64,000 bases of DNA, taken from the NCBI RefSeq assembly GCF_001039275.2, contig NZ_CP030117.1, positions 800,001 to 864,000 on the forward strand. Reading direction: 5' to 3'. The position numbers and the translations under genes were made by a program. Position 1 is the first letter of the stretch; each line of letters begins with the position of its first letter. Shown here piece after piece: positions 17,681-26,410 of the stretch. The notes below the pieces were generated by a model that worked only from the letters and a program-made list of their open reading frames with translations, was not told the origin of the DNA and did not search any database. This stretch comes from Brevibacillus brevis (GTDB lineage: Bacteria > Bacillota > Bacilli > Brevibacillales > Brevibacillaceae).

Positions 17681-19402
17681 GTGTTTGGGAAAAAGTTAAC
17701 CAGCGCATTGCTCGCCACAGCGCTGATGAGCCCGATGTCTGCTTTTGCCGCGCAGGAGACGAAACAGCCAGCAGATGTCGTGCTAACCAACGGCGCGGTC
17801 TACACAGTGGACATGAAGAACAGCTGGGCAGAGGCAGTGGCCATTCGCGGTGATGAAATCGTCTTTGTCGGCGCAGATGAATATGCGAAAGCACATATCG
17901 GCAAGGATACGAAAGTTATCGATCTGAAAGGCCAAATGGTATTGCCAGGCTTTATCGATAGCCATACGCATGCGAGCAAAACGACGGGACTCATTTACTC
18001 CATTGATTTGTTTGACGGAGGCTCTGTCGAGGAATACGTTGCAACCATTGAGAAATTCGTAAAAGAACATCCAAACGAACCAACATTGCAAGGACGTGGC
18101 TGGAGCAATCCGGTTGTGCCTGGTATCGGTCCGCGCAAGGAAGTATTGGATAAAATCGTTCCAACGACTCCAATCGCGTTGACCTCGGATGATGGACATT
18201 CATTGTGGGTGAACTCGGCAGCATTGAAGCTGGCCGGGATCAAGAAGGATACACCAAATCCTGAGGGCGGCATTATCGAGCGCGATCCGAAAACAGGAGA
18301 ACCATCTGGAACGTTGCGTGAAAGTGCAATGGATCTGGTACTGTCAAAAATCGGCGGATACACCGTACAACAATACAAGTCCGGAATTGAAGCATACCAA
18401 GAAAAAGCGGTTGAACGCGGCGTAACGACCGTGCGCGACCCGGATATGCTACGCTATCCAAACGTATTGGAAGCATACGAGGAGCTCGCGAAAGAGGACA
18501 AGCTGACCATCCGCTTCCGCAATGCATTGACAGCGAATCCGGAAAAAGGACCTGAGCAGGTCTCAGAATTCGTAAAAATCCGTGAGCGCAATCAAAACCC
18601 GCTATTCCAAGTCAACGCCGTTAAAATCTTCTTGGATGGTGTCGTAGAAGGCGCTACAGCTTACTTGGAAAAGCCGTATGTCCATAAAGAAACAAACGGA
18701 GAATTAATCTGGAAGCAAGAGGTTTACAATCAAACAGCTGCCGCAGTGGACAAGGCAGGCTTCCAATTGCACGTCCATTCCATTGGGGATGCTTCTACCC
18801 GTATTGCACTGGACGGTATGGAGCTCGCGGAAAAACAAAATGGCAAGCACGATGCTCGCCACTCGCTCGTTCACTTGCAACTGGTCAATGAAACAGACAT
18901 CGAGCGCTTTAAAAAGCTGGGTGCAGTCGGAATCGTGCAGCCGTTCTGGTTTATGCAGGAAGAGGGCTACTACGAAGAGATCGAAGTACCGTACTTGGGT
19001 AAAGAACGTGCAGAAAAAGAATACCCGATGAAGAGCTTTTTGAATAAAGGGGTGCATGTAGCTTCTTCGTCTGACTACATCGTAACGCCAGAATTCAATC
19101 CCTTGCACGGCATTCAACAAGGCATTACGCGAATCGAGGATGGTGTAACTGATCCGAGCAAAATTGCCAACCCAGACGAGCGTGCGACGCTTGCGGAAAT
19201 GATCGCCAGCTTCACGATTGATGGTGCTTACGCCAACCACGTGGATGATATCACAGGCTCGATCGAAGTCGGCAAGAAGGCAGATCTTATCGTGCTCGAT
19301 AAAAACTTGTTTAAAATTCCAGCCACGCAAATCAAGGATGCGAAAGTCGTGCTGACCTTGGTTGAAGGGAAGGAAGTCTATCGTCAAAAGGAAGCAAAGT
19401 AA
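17681..19402 (+). CDS. Exported amidohydrolase, YtcJ-like (Amidohydro_3)
   Basis: 573 residues from a GTG at 17681 with AGGTGGG upstream. Residues 1-23 form a signal peptide ending AFAA, unusual for this mostly cytoplasmic family. Metal-binding motifs are present: SHTHAS after LPGFID (about residue 87), a candidate carbamylated Lys in KIFLDGVVEG, HVHSIGD, and an Asp in SSDYIVTP. The substrate of YtcJ-type enzymes is mostly unknown. It is a single-gene unit closed by a strong terminator. Confidence 0.9.
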   Translation: MFGKKLTSALLATALMSPMSAFAAQETKQPADVVLTNGAVYTVDMKNSWAEAVAIRGDEIVFVGADEYAKAHIGKDTKVIDLKGQMVLPGFIDSHTHASKTTGLIYSIDLFDGGSVEEYVATIEKFVKEHPNEPTLQGRGWSNPVVPGIGPRKEVLDKIVPTTPIALTSDDGHSLWVNSAALKLAGIKKDTPNPEGGIIERDPKTGEPSGTLRESAMDLVLSKIGGYTVQQYKSGIEAYQEKAVERGVTTVRDPDMLRYPNVLEAYEELAKEDKLTIRFRNALTANPEKGPEQVSEFVKIRERNQNPLFQVNAVKIFLDGVVEGATAYLEKPYVHKETNGELIWKQEVYNQTAAAVDKAGFQLHVHSIGDASTRIALDGMELAEKQNGKHDARHSLVHLQLVNETDIERFKKLGAVGIVQPFWFMQEEGYYEEIEVPYLGKERAEKEYPMKSFLNKGVHVASSSDYIVTPEFNPLHGIQQGITRIEDGVTDPSKIANPDERATLAEMIASFTIDGAYANHVDDITGSIEVGKKADLIVLDKNLFKIPATQIKDAKVVLTLVEGKEVYRQKEAK

Positions 19403-19408
19403 GTGGGG

Positions 19409-19441
19409 AAAAATGGTCGTCCGTTGCGATGACCATTTTTT
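19409..19441 (+). terminator. Rho-independent terminator
   Basis: AAAAATGGTC / GACCATTTTT stem followed by more T, directly after the amidohydrolase stop. Confidence 0.88.
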
Positions 19442-19547
19442 TGTGCAAACACATCTGCTGACAAATTAGGTCGGGAAAGGATTCTTGTTTGTCTATGAGG
19501 AATAATTCATACGATTCAGATTCGAGCAAATGCTGGAGGTGTTCGAT

Positions 19548-20228
19548 TTGACCCAAACAGAAGGAATCAAAATGATCAAACTGGAGATGAACGCAGGAGG
19601 CAATCCATTCGTCGTTCACACCGCGGTTCTATGGGATGAGAATGAAGCCATTCTTGTAGATACAGGCATCCCTGGACAATTGGAGTTGATTCAGAACGTA
19701 CTGGCGCAAGAAGGGATTTCTTTTGAAAAATTGACGAAAATCATCATTACTCATCAAGACCGGGATCATATCGGCAGCTTGCCTGAAATGGTAGCAGCAG
19801 CGGAAGGACGCATACAGGTGGTTGCTCACGAAGTAGCGATTCCGTATCTGGCTGGAGAAACACCTTTGATCAAAAGCGGGCTACTGGCTCCTCCGGTAAA
19901 AGTGGATCATGCCGTACAGGATGGCGTCGTTCTCCCGTACTGTGGAGGTATTCAGGTGATTTATACGCCCGGTCATTCGCCAGATCACATCTCTTTGTAT
20001 CATATTCCGAGCAAGACGTTGATTTCAGGAGATGCCCTCACAGCACTAGAGGGGGTACTGATGCCTTTCAATCCCGAATTCACGCCTGATCAAACGACTG
20101 CCCTGCAATCGATCCGCAAGCTGCTTGCGTTCGACATAGAGACAGTGATTGCCTATCATGGTGGTGTTTGTACAGGGGATATCAAACAGCGCCTTACGGA
20201 TATCGTGGCAAAGGAAGGGAACGATTAA
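19548..20228 (+). CDS. Metallo-beta-lactamase-fold hydrolase
   Basis: 226 residues. Zinc-site motif THQDRDHIGS (HxDxDH, with Asp in place of the second His of the usual HxHxDH), then a His in the TPGHSPDHISLY segment, an Asp in SGDAL and a late His in AYHGG. This matches the Lactamase_B family of small-molecule thioester or lactone hydrolases; the substrate is unknown. The start chosen is a TTG at 19548, which has GGAGGT 7 bases upstream. The ATG at 19530 has no such site. It is followed one base later by an acetyltransferase. Confidence 0.88.
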   Translation: MTQTEGIKMIKLEMNAGGNPFVVHTAVLWDENEAILVDTGIPGQLELIQNVLAQEGISFEKLTKIIITHQDRDHIGSLPEMVAAAEGRIQVVAHEVAIPYLAGETPLIKSGLLAPPVKVDHAVQDGVVLPYCGGIQVIYTPGHSPDHISLYHIPSKTLISGDALTALEGVLMPFNPEFTPDQTTALQSIRKLLAFDIETVIAYHGGVCTGDIKQRLTDIVAKEGND

Positions 20229-20229
20229 T

Positions 20230-20688
20230 ATGAATATCCGCAGAGCAAAAGGACAAGAAGCAAGCGAACTGAGCGAGCTAGCCTATCGCTCCAAAGCGTA
20301 TTGGGGATACAGTGATGAATTCATGGAGGCCTGTCGCGACGACCTGACGCTATCACCTGCTCATATCGAGGAACACGAGGTATATGTGTTAGAGGATGAG
20401 GGCAGTATCAAGGGCTTCATGAGTCTGGAAAAGGATGCAGAGCAAGAGCAGTGGCTATTAGGCTTTTTGTTCATGGAACCGGAAGCAGTCGGAAAAGGAT
20501 ACGGAAAGGCTCTGTGGCAGCATATGGTGGAGGTGGCACAAAAGCTGGAAATCCCCGTCATCACCATCCATAGTGACCCGTACGCAGAACCGTTTTACTT
20601 GTCGAGGGGAGCAAAGCGAGTAGGAGAAATCGTGTCTACCGTGTTCCCAGGAAGAGTATTGCCGTTGTTGGAGGTGGAAATCGGATAG
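20230..20688 (+). CDS. GNAT family N-acetyltransferase
   Basis: 152 residues, Acetyltransf_1 type: an acetyl-CoA loop at VGKGYGKALW (about residues 85-94), preceded by LLGFLFMEPEA and followed by IPVITIHSDPYAEPFYLSRGAKRVGE. AAAGGAAGGG precedes the ATG. It starts one base after the lactamase-fold gene, so the two form an operon. The upstream open frame is not used. Confidence 0.9.
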   Translation: MNIRRAKGQEASELSELAYRSKAYWGYSDEFMEACRDDLTLSPAHIEEHEVYVLEDEGSIKGFMSLEKDAEQEQWLLGFLFMEPEAVGKGYGKALWQHMVEVAQKLEIPVITIHSDPYAEPFYLSRGAKRVGEIVSTVFPGRVLPLLEVEIG

Positions 20689-20695
20689 CCCTTCC

Positions 20696-21409
20696 TTATT
20701 TCACGATTTTATACCGGATCGCCTTGGCAACGGCCTGTGTACGATCTTCTACGCCCATTTTCTGCAAAATCCGATGGATATGCGTCTTGACGGTTCCCTC
20801 GGAGATGAGCAAGTGCTGTGCAATTTGCTCGTTCCGTTTGCCGTAGGATAGCTGCTCTAGTACGTCCTGCTCTCGATCGGTCAACTGATCTAACATGACA
20901 AGAGGGGGAAGCACAGAGTCAGTATCAGAGTCAGAATGAGAGGCAGACTTGTGATTCTTTTGTTGAAACTGTAGAGCCTCTGCTAGAGCCTTGGCAGCAG
21001 TAGCCGTGTAGAACAGTGCCTCTCCCTGATGGGCCCTGCGAATGAGGTCCAGCATATCCTGTGAATCGGAATCCTTTAGCATATAGCCGATAGCACCCGC
21101 GCGAATACCGTCTACGATGTAATCGTACGTGTCAAAGGTTGTGAGGATTAATACTTTTATCAAAGGATGGAGTCGAGTGATTTCTCGGGTTGCTTCGATT
21201 CCGGACATGTTCGGCATCTGTACATCCATTAAGACTACATCAGGAATGACTTCTCCTACGAGCTTCACCGCTTCTTCTCCATTGGAAGCCTCCCCGCTTA
21301 CTTCCATATCCTTCTGCATTTTTATGACATACCCCAATCCTTGACGGATCATCGTTTGGTCATCGACCAGGACCACGCGAATGGTCTCTTTTTTATTTTG
21401 ATTTACCAT
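20696..21409 (-). CDS. NarL/FixJ-type response regulator
   Basis: 237 residues. Receiver with the acidic pair D16-D17 and the phospho-acceptor D62 (LMDVQMPNMSG), TTFDTYD and the Lys in GYMLKDSD. A Ser/Asp-rich linker (HSDSDTDS) comes next, then a LuxR HTH (LTDREQDVLEQLSYGKRNEQIA.. EGTVKTHIHRIL). It lies 35 bases downstream of its kinase. The direct repeats upstream of the kinase gene are a candidate binding site for it. Confidence 0.94.
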   Translation of the reverse strand: MVNQNKKETIRVVLVDDQTMIRQGLGYVIKMQKDMEVSGEASNGEEAVKLVGEVIPDVVLMDVQMPNMSGIEATREITRLHPLIKVLILTTFDTYDYIVDGIRAGAIGYMLKDSDSQDMLDLIRRAHQGEALFYTATAAKALAEALQFQQKNHKSASHSDSDTDSVLPPLVMLDQLTDREQDVLEQLSYGKRNEQIAQHLLISEGTVKTHIHRILQKMGVEDRTQAVAKAIRYKIVK

Positions 21410-21444
21410 GCAGGCATTCCTCCGTTTACATCGCTATTTGCTCA

Positions 21445-22608
21445 TCAAAGCGGAAAACTGATATCAATTTGAAAGCCGTGGGGCGCTCGAATGGAATAGG
21501 AAAGTTCTCCGTTTAATTGCTTCGTTTGTTCTGCGATACCTGTTAAACCAAAACCCGGTTTGATTTGATGATGATTCGTAATATTCCCATTGTCCCAAAT
21601 GGAGAGGAAAACAAAGTTTTGCTTTTTTTCAATCGTGATAAAAATCTCTGTTGCATCAGAATGGCGGATGGAATTAGTAATCGCTTCTTGGAGAATCCGG
21701 TAAAGCGTAATGGTCATCTGCTGCGAGAGGGGAATATCTGGATTGGGACTGATCAACTGCATTTTGATGTCGGTATGCTGTTGGGCTCGTGATAAGAGTA
21801 TACGCAGCGGTGTGATTCCCAGAGAGGATTTGTCTGCGGCTAATGTATGAACAGACGAGCGTATATCATCGAGGCTTTGCTTGGATACCGTAAGCATGTC
21901 ACGGACAACCTCCTGTGCGTCACTTGGTCCACCTTGCAGCATGTATTTCAAAGCATTCAATTGAACGATCAGGGATGTGAGACTGTGTCCCAAAGCGTCG
22001 TGAACATCGCGGGCGATTCTGGTCCTCTCCTCGAGGACAGCGGCACGAAGTGTATTCACAGATGCCTCTTGAAGTTCAGAATGAGCTTCCTGGAGTTCAA
22101 CATGCGCCTTTTGCAATTGTTTAAGATGCTGCTGACTCGATTCCTTTGCTTGATTTTGAAGAGATAATCCTCGTGCGCCAATATACCATCCGATATAGGC
22201 CACGACATAGCCTATTACCTCCTCAAACATATAGTCTTTATAAAAAAACATGTAAGAAAAGGAGCATGTGCCAAAAAAAATCGCATAGTACAATGCTCGA
22301 CGTTCAAGAATGTGAAAGCCAATAAAAGCTACCAATGGCAGGGATAAACCGATCTCTTCCCCTACATATAGAACCTTGATAAATGACACGGTACCAATCA
22401 CGATGATGGCGATGTCTTTTTGATAAGGTTTCCAGTTTCTTTTTGGTCTGAGAAACATCAGCAGGAAGCAGAAGATGATGATCAGAGAGATGATAAAGGG
22501 AATGGTGGATTCATGCATGTAAGCAGTTGGAATGAGAAAAAATGAGATCAATACAAAAAAACAAATGAGCAGGAAACGAGAGCGTAAAGATGCAGTTGAA
22601 GCGTTCAA
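21445..22608 (-). CDS. NarL-family sensor histidine kinase
   Basis: 387 residues from a TTG at 22608 with AAAGGAGG 8 bases upstream. Five or six hydrophobic segments (about 10-145) are followed by a Gln/Glu-rich coiled coil (about 150-185), a HisKA_3 domain with His203 (RIARDVHDALGH), and HATPase_c (QEAITNSIRHSDAT, DNGN, GFGLTGI). It is the partner of the following regulator. No obvious target gene sits in the same operon; the divergent MarR/RND operon is the nearest candidate. Confidence 0.93.
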   Translation of the reverse strand: MNASTASLRSRFLLICFFVLISFFLIPTAYMHESTIPFIISLIIIFCFLLMFLRPKRNWKPYQKDIAIIVIGTVSFIKVLYVGEEIGLSLPLVAFIGFHILERRALYYAIFFGTCSFSYMFFYKDYMFEEVIGYVVAYIGWYIGARGLSLQNQAKESSQQHLKQLQKAHVELQEAHSELQEASVNTLRAAVLEERTRIARDVHDALGHSLTSLIVQLNALKYMLQGGPSDAQEVVRDMLTVSKQSLDDIRSSVHTLAADKSSLGITPLRILLSRAQQHTDIKMQLISPNPDIPLSQQMTITLYRILQEAITNSIRHSDATEIFITIEKKQNFVFLSIWDNGNITNHHQIKPGFGLTGIAEQTKQLNGELSYSIRAPHGFQIDISFPL

Positions 22609-22640
22609 GAAAACAACCTCCTTTCTTGGAATACGTACCC

Positions 22641-22703
22641 ATTATAGTTTCATTTTAGCATGCGCTGTCGTCTATCTCCGGGTGTACGGTCTTCTATCTC
22701 TGG
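22641..22703 (-). promoter_or_regulatory. Promoter with paired direct repeats upstream of the kinase gene
   Basis: On the plus strand GTCGTCTATCTCCGG (22667-22681) and GTCTTCTATCTCTGG (22689-22703) are direct repeats 22 bases apart, two helical turns. They lie just upstream of a minus-strand TATAAT (22646-22641) that lacks a good -35. This is the arrangement expected for activation by a NarL-type regulator, here probably autoregulation. Confidence 0.6.
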
Positions 22704-22836
22704 ATAGATAAAATCGAATTCCATAATTTGACTACCCGATAGACTTCGGGGGCCAATCGCATAAGTAAAATGTGATTTGTGGAGGGGAACACCCCGAACG
22801 AGAGAGGGTCCCCAAAAAATGGGTAGGGAGGCTTTT

Positions 22837-23220
22837 ATGAACGAACTGTTTCAGTTAGCGAAGATTCTACAGGAAACGAGTAGCGTGTTTTCCGCGCTTT
22901 CCATGCAAGCATTGGATTCAAGTGATATCACCTGGCAACAAGTTCTCATTCTAGAACAAATCGCGATCAGCCCGAAAACAATGGGTGAGATCAGCAAAGC
23001 TATCAATCTTTCCTATAGTACAACCTCGGGATTAATTAGTCGGCTGGAACAGATGAACTTGGTACGCAGATTTCGTGATAAATCGGATCGGCGAATTGTG
23101 TGGGCAGCATTGACGGAGCGTGTACTTGCGAATAGGAACCTGCAAGAGGGGATCAGTTGCACGCCAGCAACTCTCCATTCTTTGCGCGAGCTTATTTTAG
23201 AAAAGGAAAAACTGAGTTGA
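22837..23220 (+). CDS. MarR family regulator of the RND efflux operon
   Basis: 127 residues with a winged-helix MarR domain (TWQQVLILEQIA.. TMGEISKAINLSYSTTSGLISRLEQMNLVRRFRDKSDRRIVWAALTE). The ATG at 22837 has GGGAGG 5 bases upstream. The frame is open further upstream but without start signals. It is short for the family and lacks a long C-terminal helix. The RND pump gene starts 39 bases downstream, so it probably regulates that pump. Confidence 0.88.
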   Translation: MNELFQLAKILQETSSVFSALSMQALDSSDITWQQVLILEQIAISPKTMGEISKAINLSYSTTSGLISRLEQMNLVRRFRDKSDRRIVWAALTERVLANRNLQEGISCTPATLHSLRELILEKEKLS

Positions 23221-23259
23221 TACGTTGGAACTTTCTATCCACGAAGGGGTGACGAAATT

Positions 23260-26200
23260 TTGAATATATCTGAACTTTCCATTAAACGTCCGGTCACCAT
23301 GATTATGATATCCGTGGCCATCTTCATTTTTGGTTTGGTTACCTTTCCGCGCTTGGCTATTGAACTGATGCCGTCATTGAGTTCTCCGGTTGCGGTAGTT
23401 GTGACATCTGTTGAGGGGGCGGCCCCGGCTGAGGTAGAAAAGCTGGTTACCAAACCGATGGAAAATGTATTAGGCACGGTTCCGAATTTAGACAAGATCA
23501 CATCCACTTCTGTTAACGGCTCCTCCTCGGTCATCCTCCATTTCAAGTGGGGAACAAACATGGATCAAGCGACGCTGAATATGCGAGATAAAGTAGATTT
23601 GGTCCGAGGGAGCTTGCCTGAATCGGCTGGTTCACCAAGGGTGTTGAAATATGATCCGTCAAGCCAGCCGATTATTGACCTGGCTGTAACTGGCGATCAA
23701 GATGTCAACAAACTGAAAAAAATCGCGGATGATTTGATTAAATCCCGCTTGGAACGAATTAACGGTGTTGCTTCTGTAAGTGTCACTGGTGGGCAAGAGC
23801 GTATCGTGGACATCATTGTGGACCCAGCCAAACTAGCAGCTTATGGATTGACATTGGATCAAATCAAGTCAGCTCTAGAAAACAACAATATATCCGGATC
23901 AGCCGGTGCGATACGGGAAGGTGACGGAAAGACCAGTATTCGTGTGCAAGGTGAGTTCACGAGTGTGGATACCGTTGCTCTCACCCCGATCTCTGTCGGA
24001 GAGAGCTTCATCCGAATGAGTGATATTGCCAACGTAACAGATACGATCAAAGAAGTGACCAATCTGAGCTACATTGATGGAAAGCCGAGCTTGGGAATTG
24101 CCGTGATGAAAGGCACCGGCGGCAATACGATTAAAATCGCGAAAGACGTAAAGGCTGAGCTGGAGAAAATTAATAGCACGCTTCCACCCAATGTAGAAAC
24201 ACGTATCGTTTTCGATACCTCCACATACATTCAGAGCTCCGTTGACAACACGGTAGTACATGCTTTGGCAGGTGGTGCCATTGGCGTACTCATGCTGTTC
24301 TTCTTCTTGGGCAGTCTGTCATCTATGCTCATTGCTGTCATTGTCCTGCCTGTATCGATCATATCGACCTTCCTCTTGATGTACATGACAGGTCAAACTA
24401 TCAACCTGATTTCCCTAGCAGGTCTCACGCTCGGATTGGGATCATTAGTAGACTTTGCTGTCGTTATGCTGGAAAACATTTTCCGTCAACGGGAGCAGGG
24501 CAAGAGTATGATGGAAGCGGCATTGATCGGTTCCAAAGAAGTAGGAACGGCAGTAATGGCTTCCGCATTGGCGCAAATCTGCGTATTTTTGCCGATTGCG
24601 CTGACAGAAGGTCTTGTTGCTGAACTGTTTGCCCCGTTGGCATTGACAGTCGTATACTCGCACATCGCAGCACTCGTTTTCACCTTTTTGTTGGTTCCGA
24701 TGATGAGTGCGCGCATGTTAAAAACAATACCGGAGCATACGAATCATGAAAACTATCGTGGCATCAATCCACTGATCTGGTTTAATATCGGGTTCCACAA
24801 AGTGGAAAAAGGCTATCAAAGGGTGCTCAAATGGGCATTGGGTCATCGGAAAACGGTGATTGGATCTGCTTTTGCCATGCTGATTGGCTCATTATTGCTA
24901 GTTCCATCTCTTGGCGCAGGATTTTTCCCGGATATGGACCAAGGATTAATCCAGGTAGAGATCAAGCTGCCAAAGGGTACTATCTTGACGGAAACTGAAA
25001 AAGTAATGAAGCAAGTAGAAGAAGTGGTCAATCAAGTGCCAGAAAAGAAATTGGTCAAGTCCTCGGTCGGGGGTGGCGACGGTATTTCAGAGAGCGGTGC
25101 ATCTACTTCTCATAACGCAACGATCGAACTGCACGTAGGAGAGATTTCTACGAGACAGCGATCGACAGAGGAAATTGCAGTAGGCCTGCAAGAGCAAGTC
25201 AAGCATATTGCAGGAGCCGATATCAAGGTGAAATCCCTTTCCGGTGGTATGGGGGGCGGAGCAGCCATCTCGATTGAAATTCGCGGAGATGATCTGGACG
25301 TCTTAACGGAACTGAGCGAGATTGTGAAAGGGGAAATAGCCAAGGTACCAGGAACGATGAACGTATCTACCAGTGTTCAGGAAATGAGTCAGGAGTTCGA
25401 TGTGAAGGTCAATACAGAGAAGGCGAGCTTGTACGGATTGACAACAAATGAAATCCTTTCTGCTGTGCGAACTTCTTTCCAAGGTCAAACGGTTACCCAG
25501 TATCGTACGGGCGAAGATGAAATTGATATCAATCTCAAGCTGCCAGAAGACTATAAGGAAGATATCAATTACTTGAAGAACCTGCGTATTTCCACGCCGA
25601 CGGGCGCCCAAATCAGCCTCACGTCCGTGGCGACCATCAGCAAAGTCGATGTACCGCCATCGATTGAGCGCAAAAACATGACGCGTGAAGTGACGGTCAC
25701 AAGCGATTTGATCGGGGATAACCTGCAAGCGGCCGCGTCGGAAATTACGAATATCATCAAAAAGCTGAATGTTCCGGATGGATACACCATCGAAATGGGC
25801 GGGCAGAGCGAGGATATGGGAAATTCTTTTGTGAATCTGGGTCTTGCGATTGTCTTGTCCGTCGTGCTTGTGTACATGGTCATGGCTGCTCAGTTTGAAT
25901 CACTTTTCAGTCCATTTATCATCATGTTCTCGGTTCCTCCGAGCCTTACTGGGGTCATATTAGGGCTTTTGTTTACAGGCACACCTATTACCGTATCTGT
26001 TTTGATCGGGTACATTTTGCTGATCGGTCTGGTCGTGAACAATGCAATTGTGTTAATCGACTTGATCAATCAGTTGCGTGCAAAAGGTTGGGAGTTACAT
26101 GAAGCGATTTTACATGCAGGACCTGCCCGTCTGCGTCCGATTATGATGACAACCCTCACGACGATTATGGCTATTGCACCACTCTCCGTTGCTGCCGGGT

Positions 26201-26391
26201 CTGGTTTAGAGCTGCAAGCGCCAATGGCTACGACCGTCATGTATGGTTTGATTTTCTCCACCATGATCACACTCATACTCGTACCTGTGGTTACAGCATG
26301 GTTTGATGAGATGGGACAAAAGAGACGAAACAAGCGCAAGCAAAAGCAGGAAAAGAAAATCCTTACCACGTTGGAATCGACAAATGCATGA
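23260..26391 (+). CDS. RND family efflux transporter (HAE1/SwrC-like)
   Basis: 1043 residues with the internal duplication of RND pumps: the first helix at about 12-30 (IKRPVTMIMISVAIFIFG), a porter domain, helices 2-6 (about 330-480), helix 7 (about 520-545), a second porter domain, then helices 8-12. Family motifs: FPRLAIELMPSLSSP, SLVDFAVVMLENI in helix 4 and GLVVNNAIVLIDLINQL in helix 10. In helix 4 only one Asp is present where Gram-negative pumps have an Asp pair (VDF). The TTG start at 23260 has AAGGGGTGA upstream. Without an outer membrane, such pumps export lipopeptides or drugs through the cell membrane. Confidence 0.94.
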   Translation: MNISELSIKRPVTMIMISVAIFIFGLVTFPRLAIELMPSLSSPVAVVVTSVEGAAPAEVEKLVTKPMENVLGTVPNLDKITSTSVNGSSSVILHFKWGTNMDQATLNMRDKVDLVRGSLPESAGSPRVLKYDPSSQPIIDLAVTGDQDVNKLKKIADDLIKSRLERINGVASVSVTGGQERIVDIIVDPAKLAAYGLTLDQIKSALENNNISGSAGAIREGDGKTSIRVQGEFTSVDTVALTPISVGESFIRMSDIANVTDTIKEVTNLSYIDGKPSLGIAVMKGTGGNTIKIAKDVKAELEKINSTLPPNVETRIVFDTSTYIQSSVDNTVVHALAGGAIGVLMLFFFLGSLSSMLIAVIVLPVSIISTFLLMYMTGQTINLISLAGLTLGLGSLVDFAVVMLENIFRQREQGKSMMEAALIGSKEVGTAVMASALAQICVFLPIALTEGLVAELFAPLALTVVYSHIAALVFTFLLVPMMSARMLKTIPEHTNHENYRGINPLIWFNIGFHKVEKGYQRVLKWALGHRKTVIGSAFAMLIGSLLLVPSLGAGFFPDMDQGLIQVEIKLPKGTILTETEKVMKQVEEVVNQVPEKKLVKSSVGGGDGISESGASTSHNATIELHVGEISTRQRSTEEIAVGLQEQVKHIAGADIKVKSLSGGMGGGAAISIEIRGDDLDVLTELSEIVKGEIAKVPGTMNVSTSVQEMSQEFDVKVNTEKASLYGLTTNEILSAVRTSFQGQTVTQYRTGEDEIDINLKLPEDYKEDINYLKNLRISTPTGAQISLTSVATISKVDVPPSIERKNMTREVTVTSDLIGDNLQAAASEITNIIKKLNVPDGYTIEMGGQSEDMGNSFVNLGLAIVLSVVLVYMVMAAQFESLFSPFIIMFSVPPSLTGVILGLLFTGTPITVSVLIGYILLIGLVVNNAIVLIDLINQLRAKGWELHEAILHAGPARLRPIMMTTLTTIMAIAPLSVAAGSGLELQAPMATTVMYGLIFSTMITLILVPVVTAWFDEMGQKRRNKRKQKQEKKILTTLESTNA

Positions 26392-26410
26392 GAAAAGAGG
26401 AGGAACCATC

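Noticed and set aside
18704-19387. 227-codon antisense frame within the amidohydrolase gene
   Set aside because: The sense frame has clear family motifs and signal peptide; the antisense product has no domain and no ribosome binding site.
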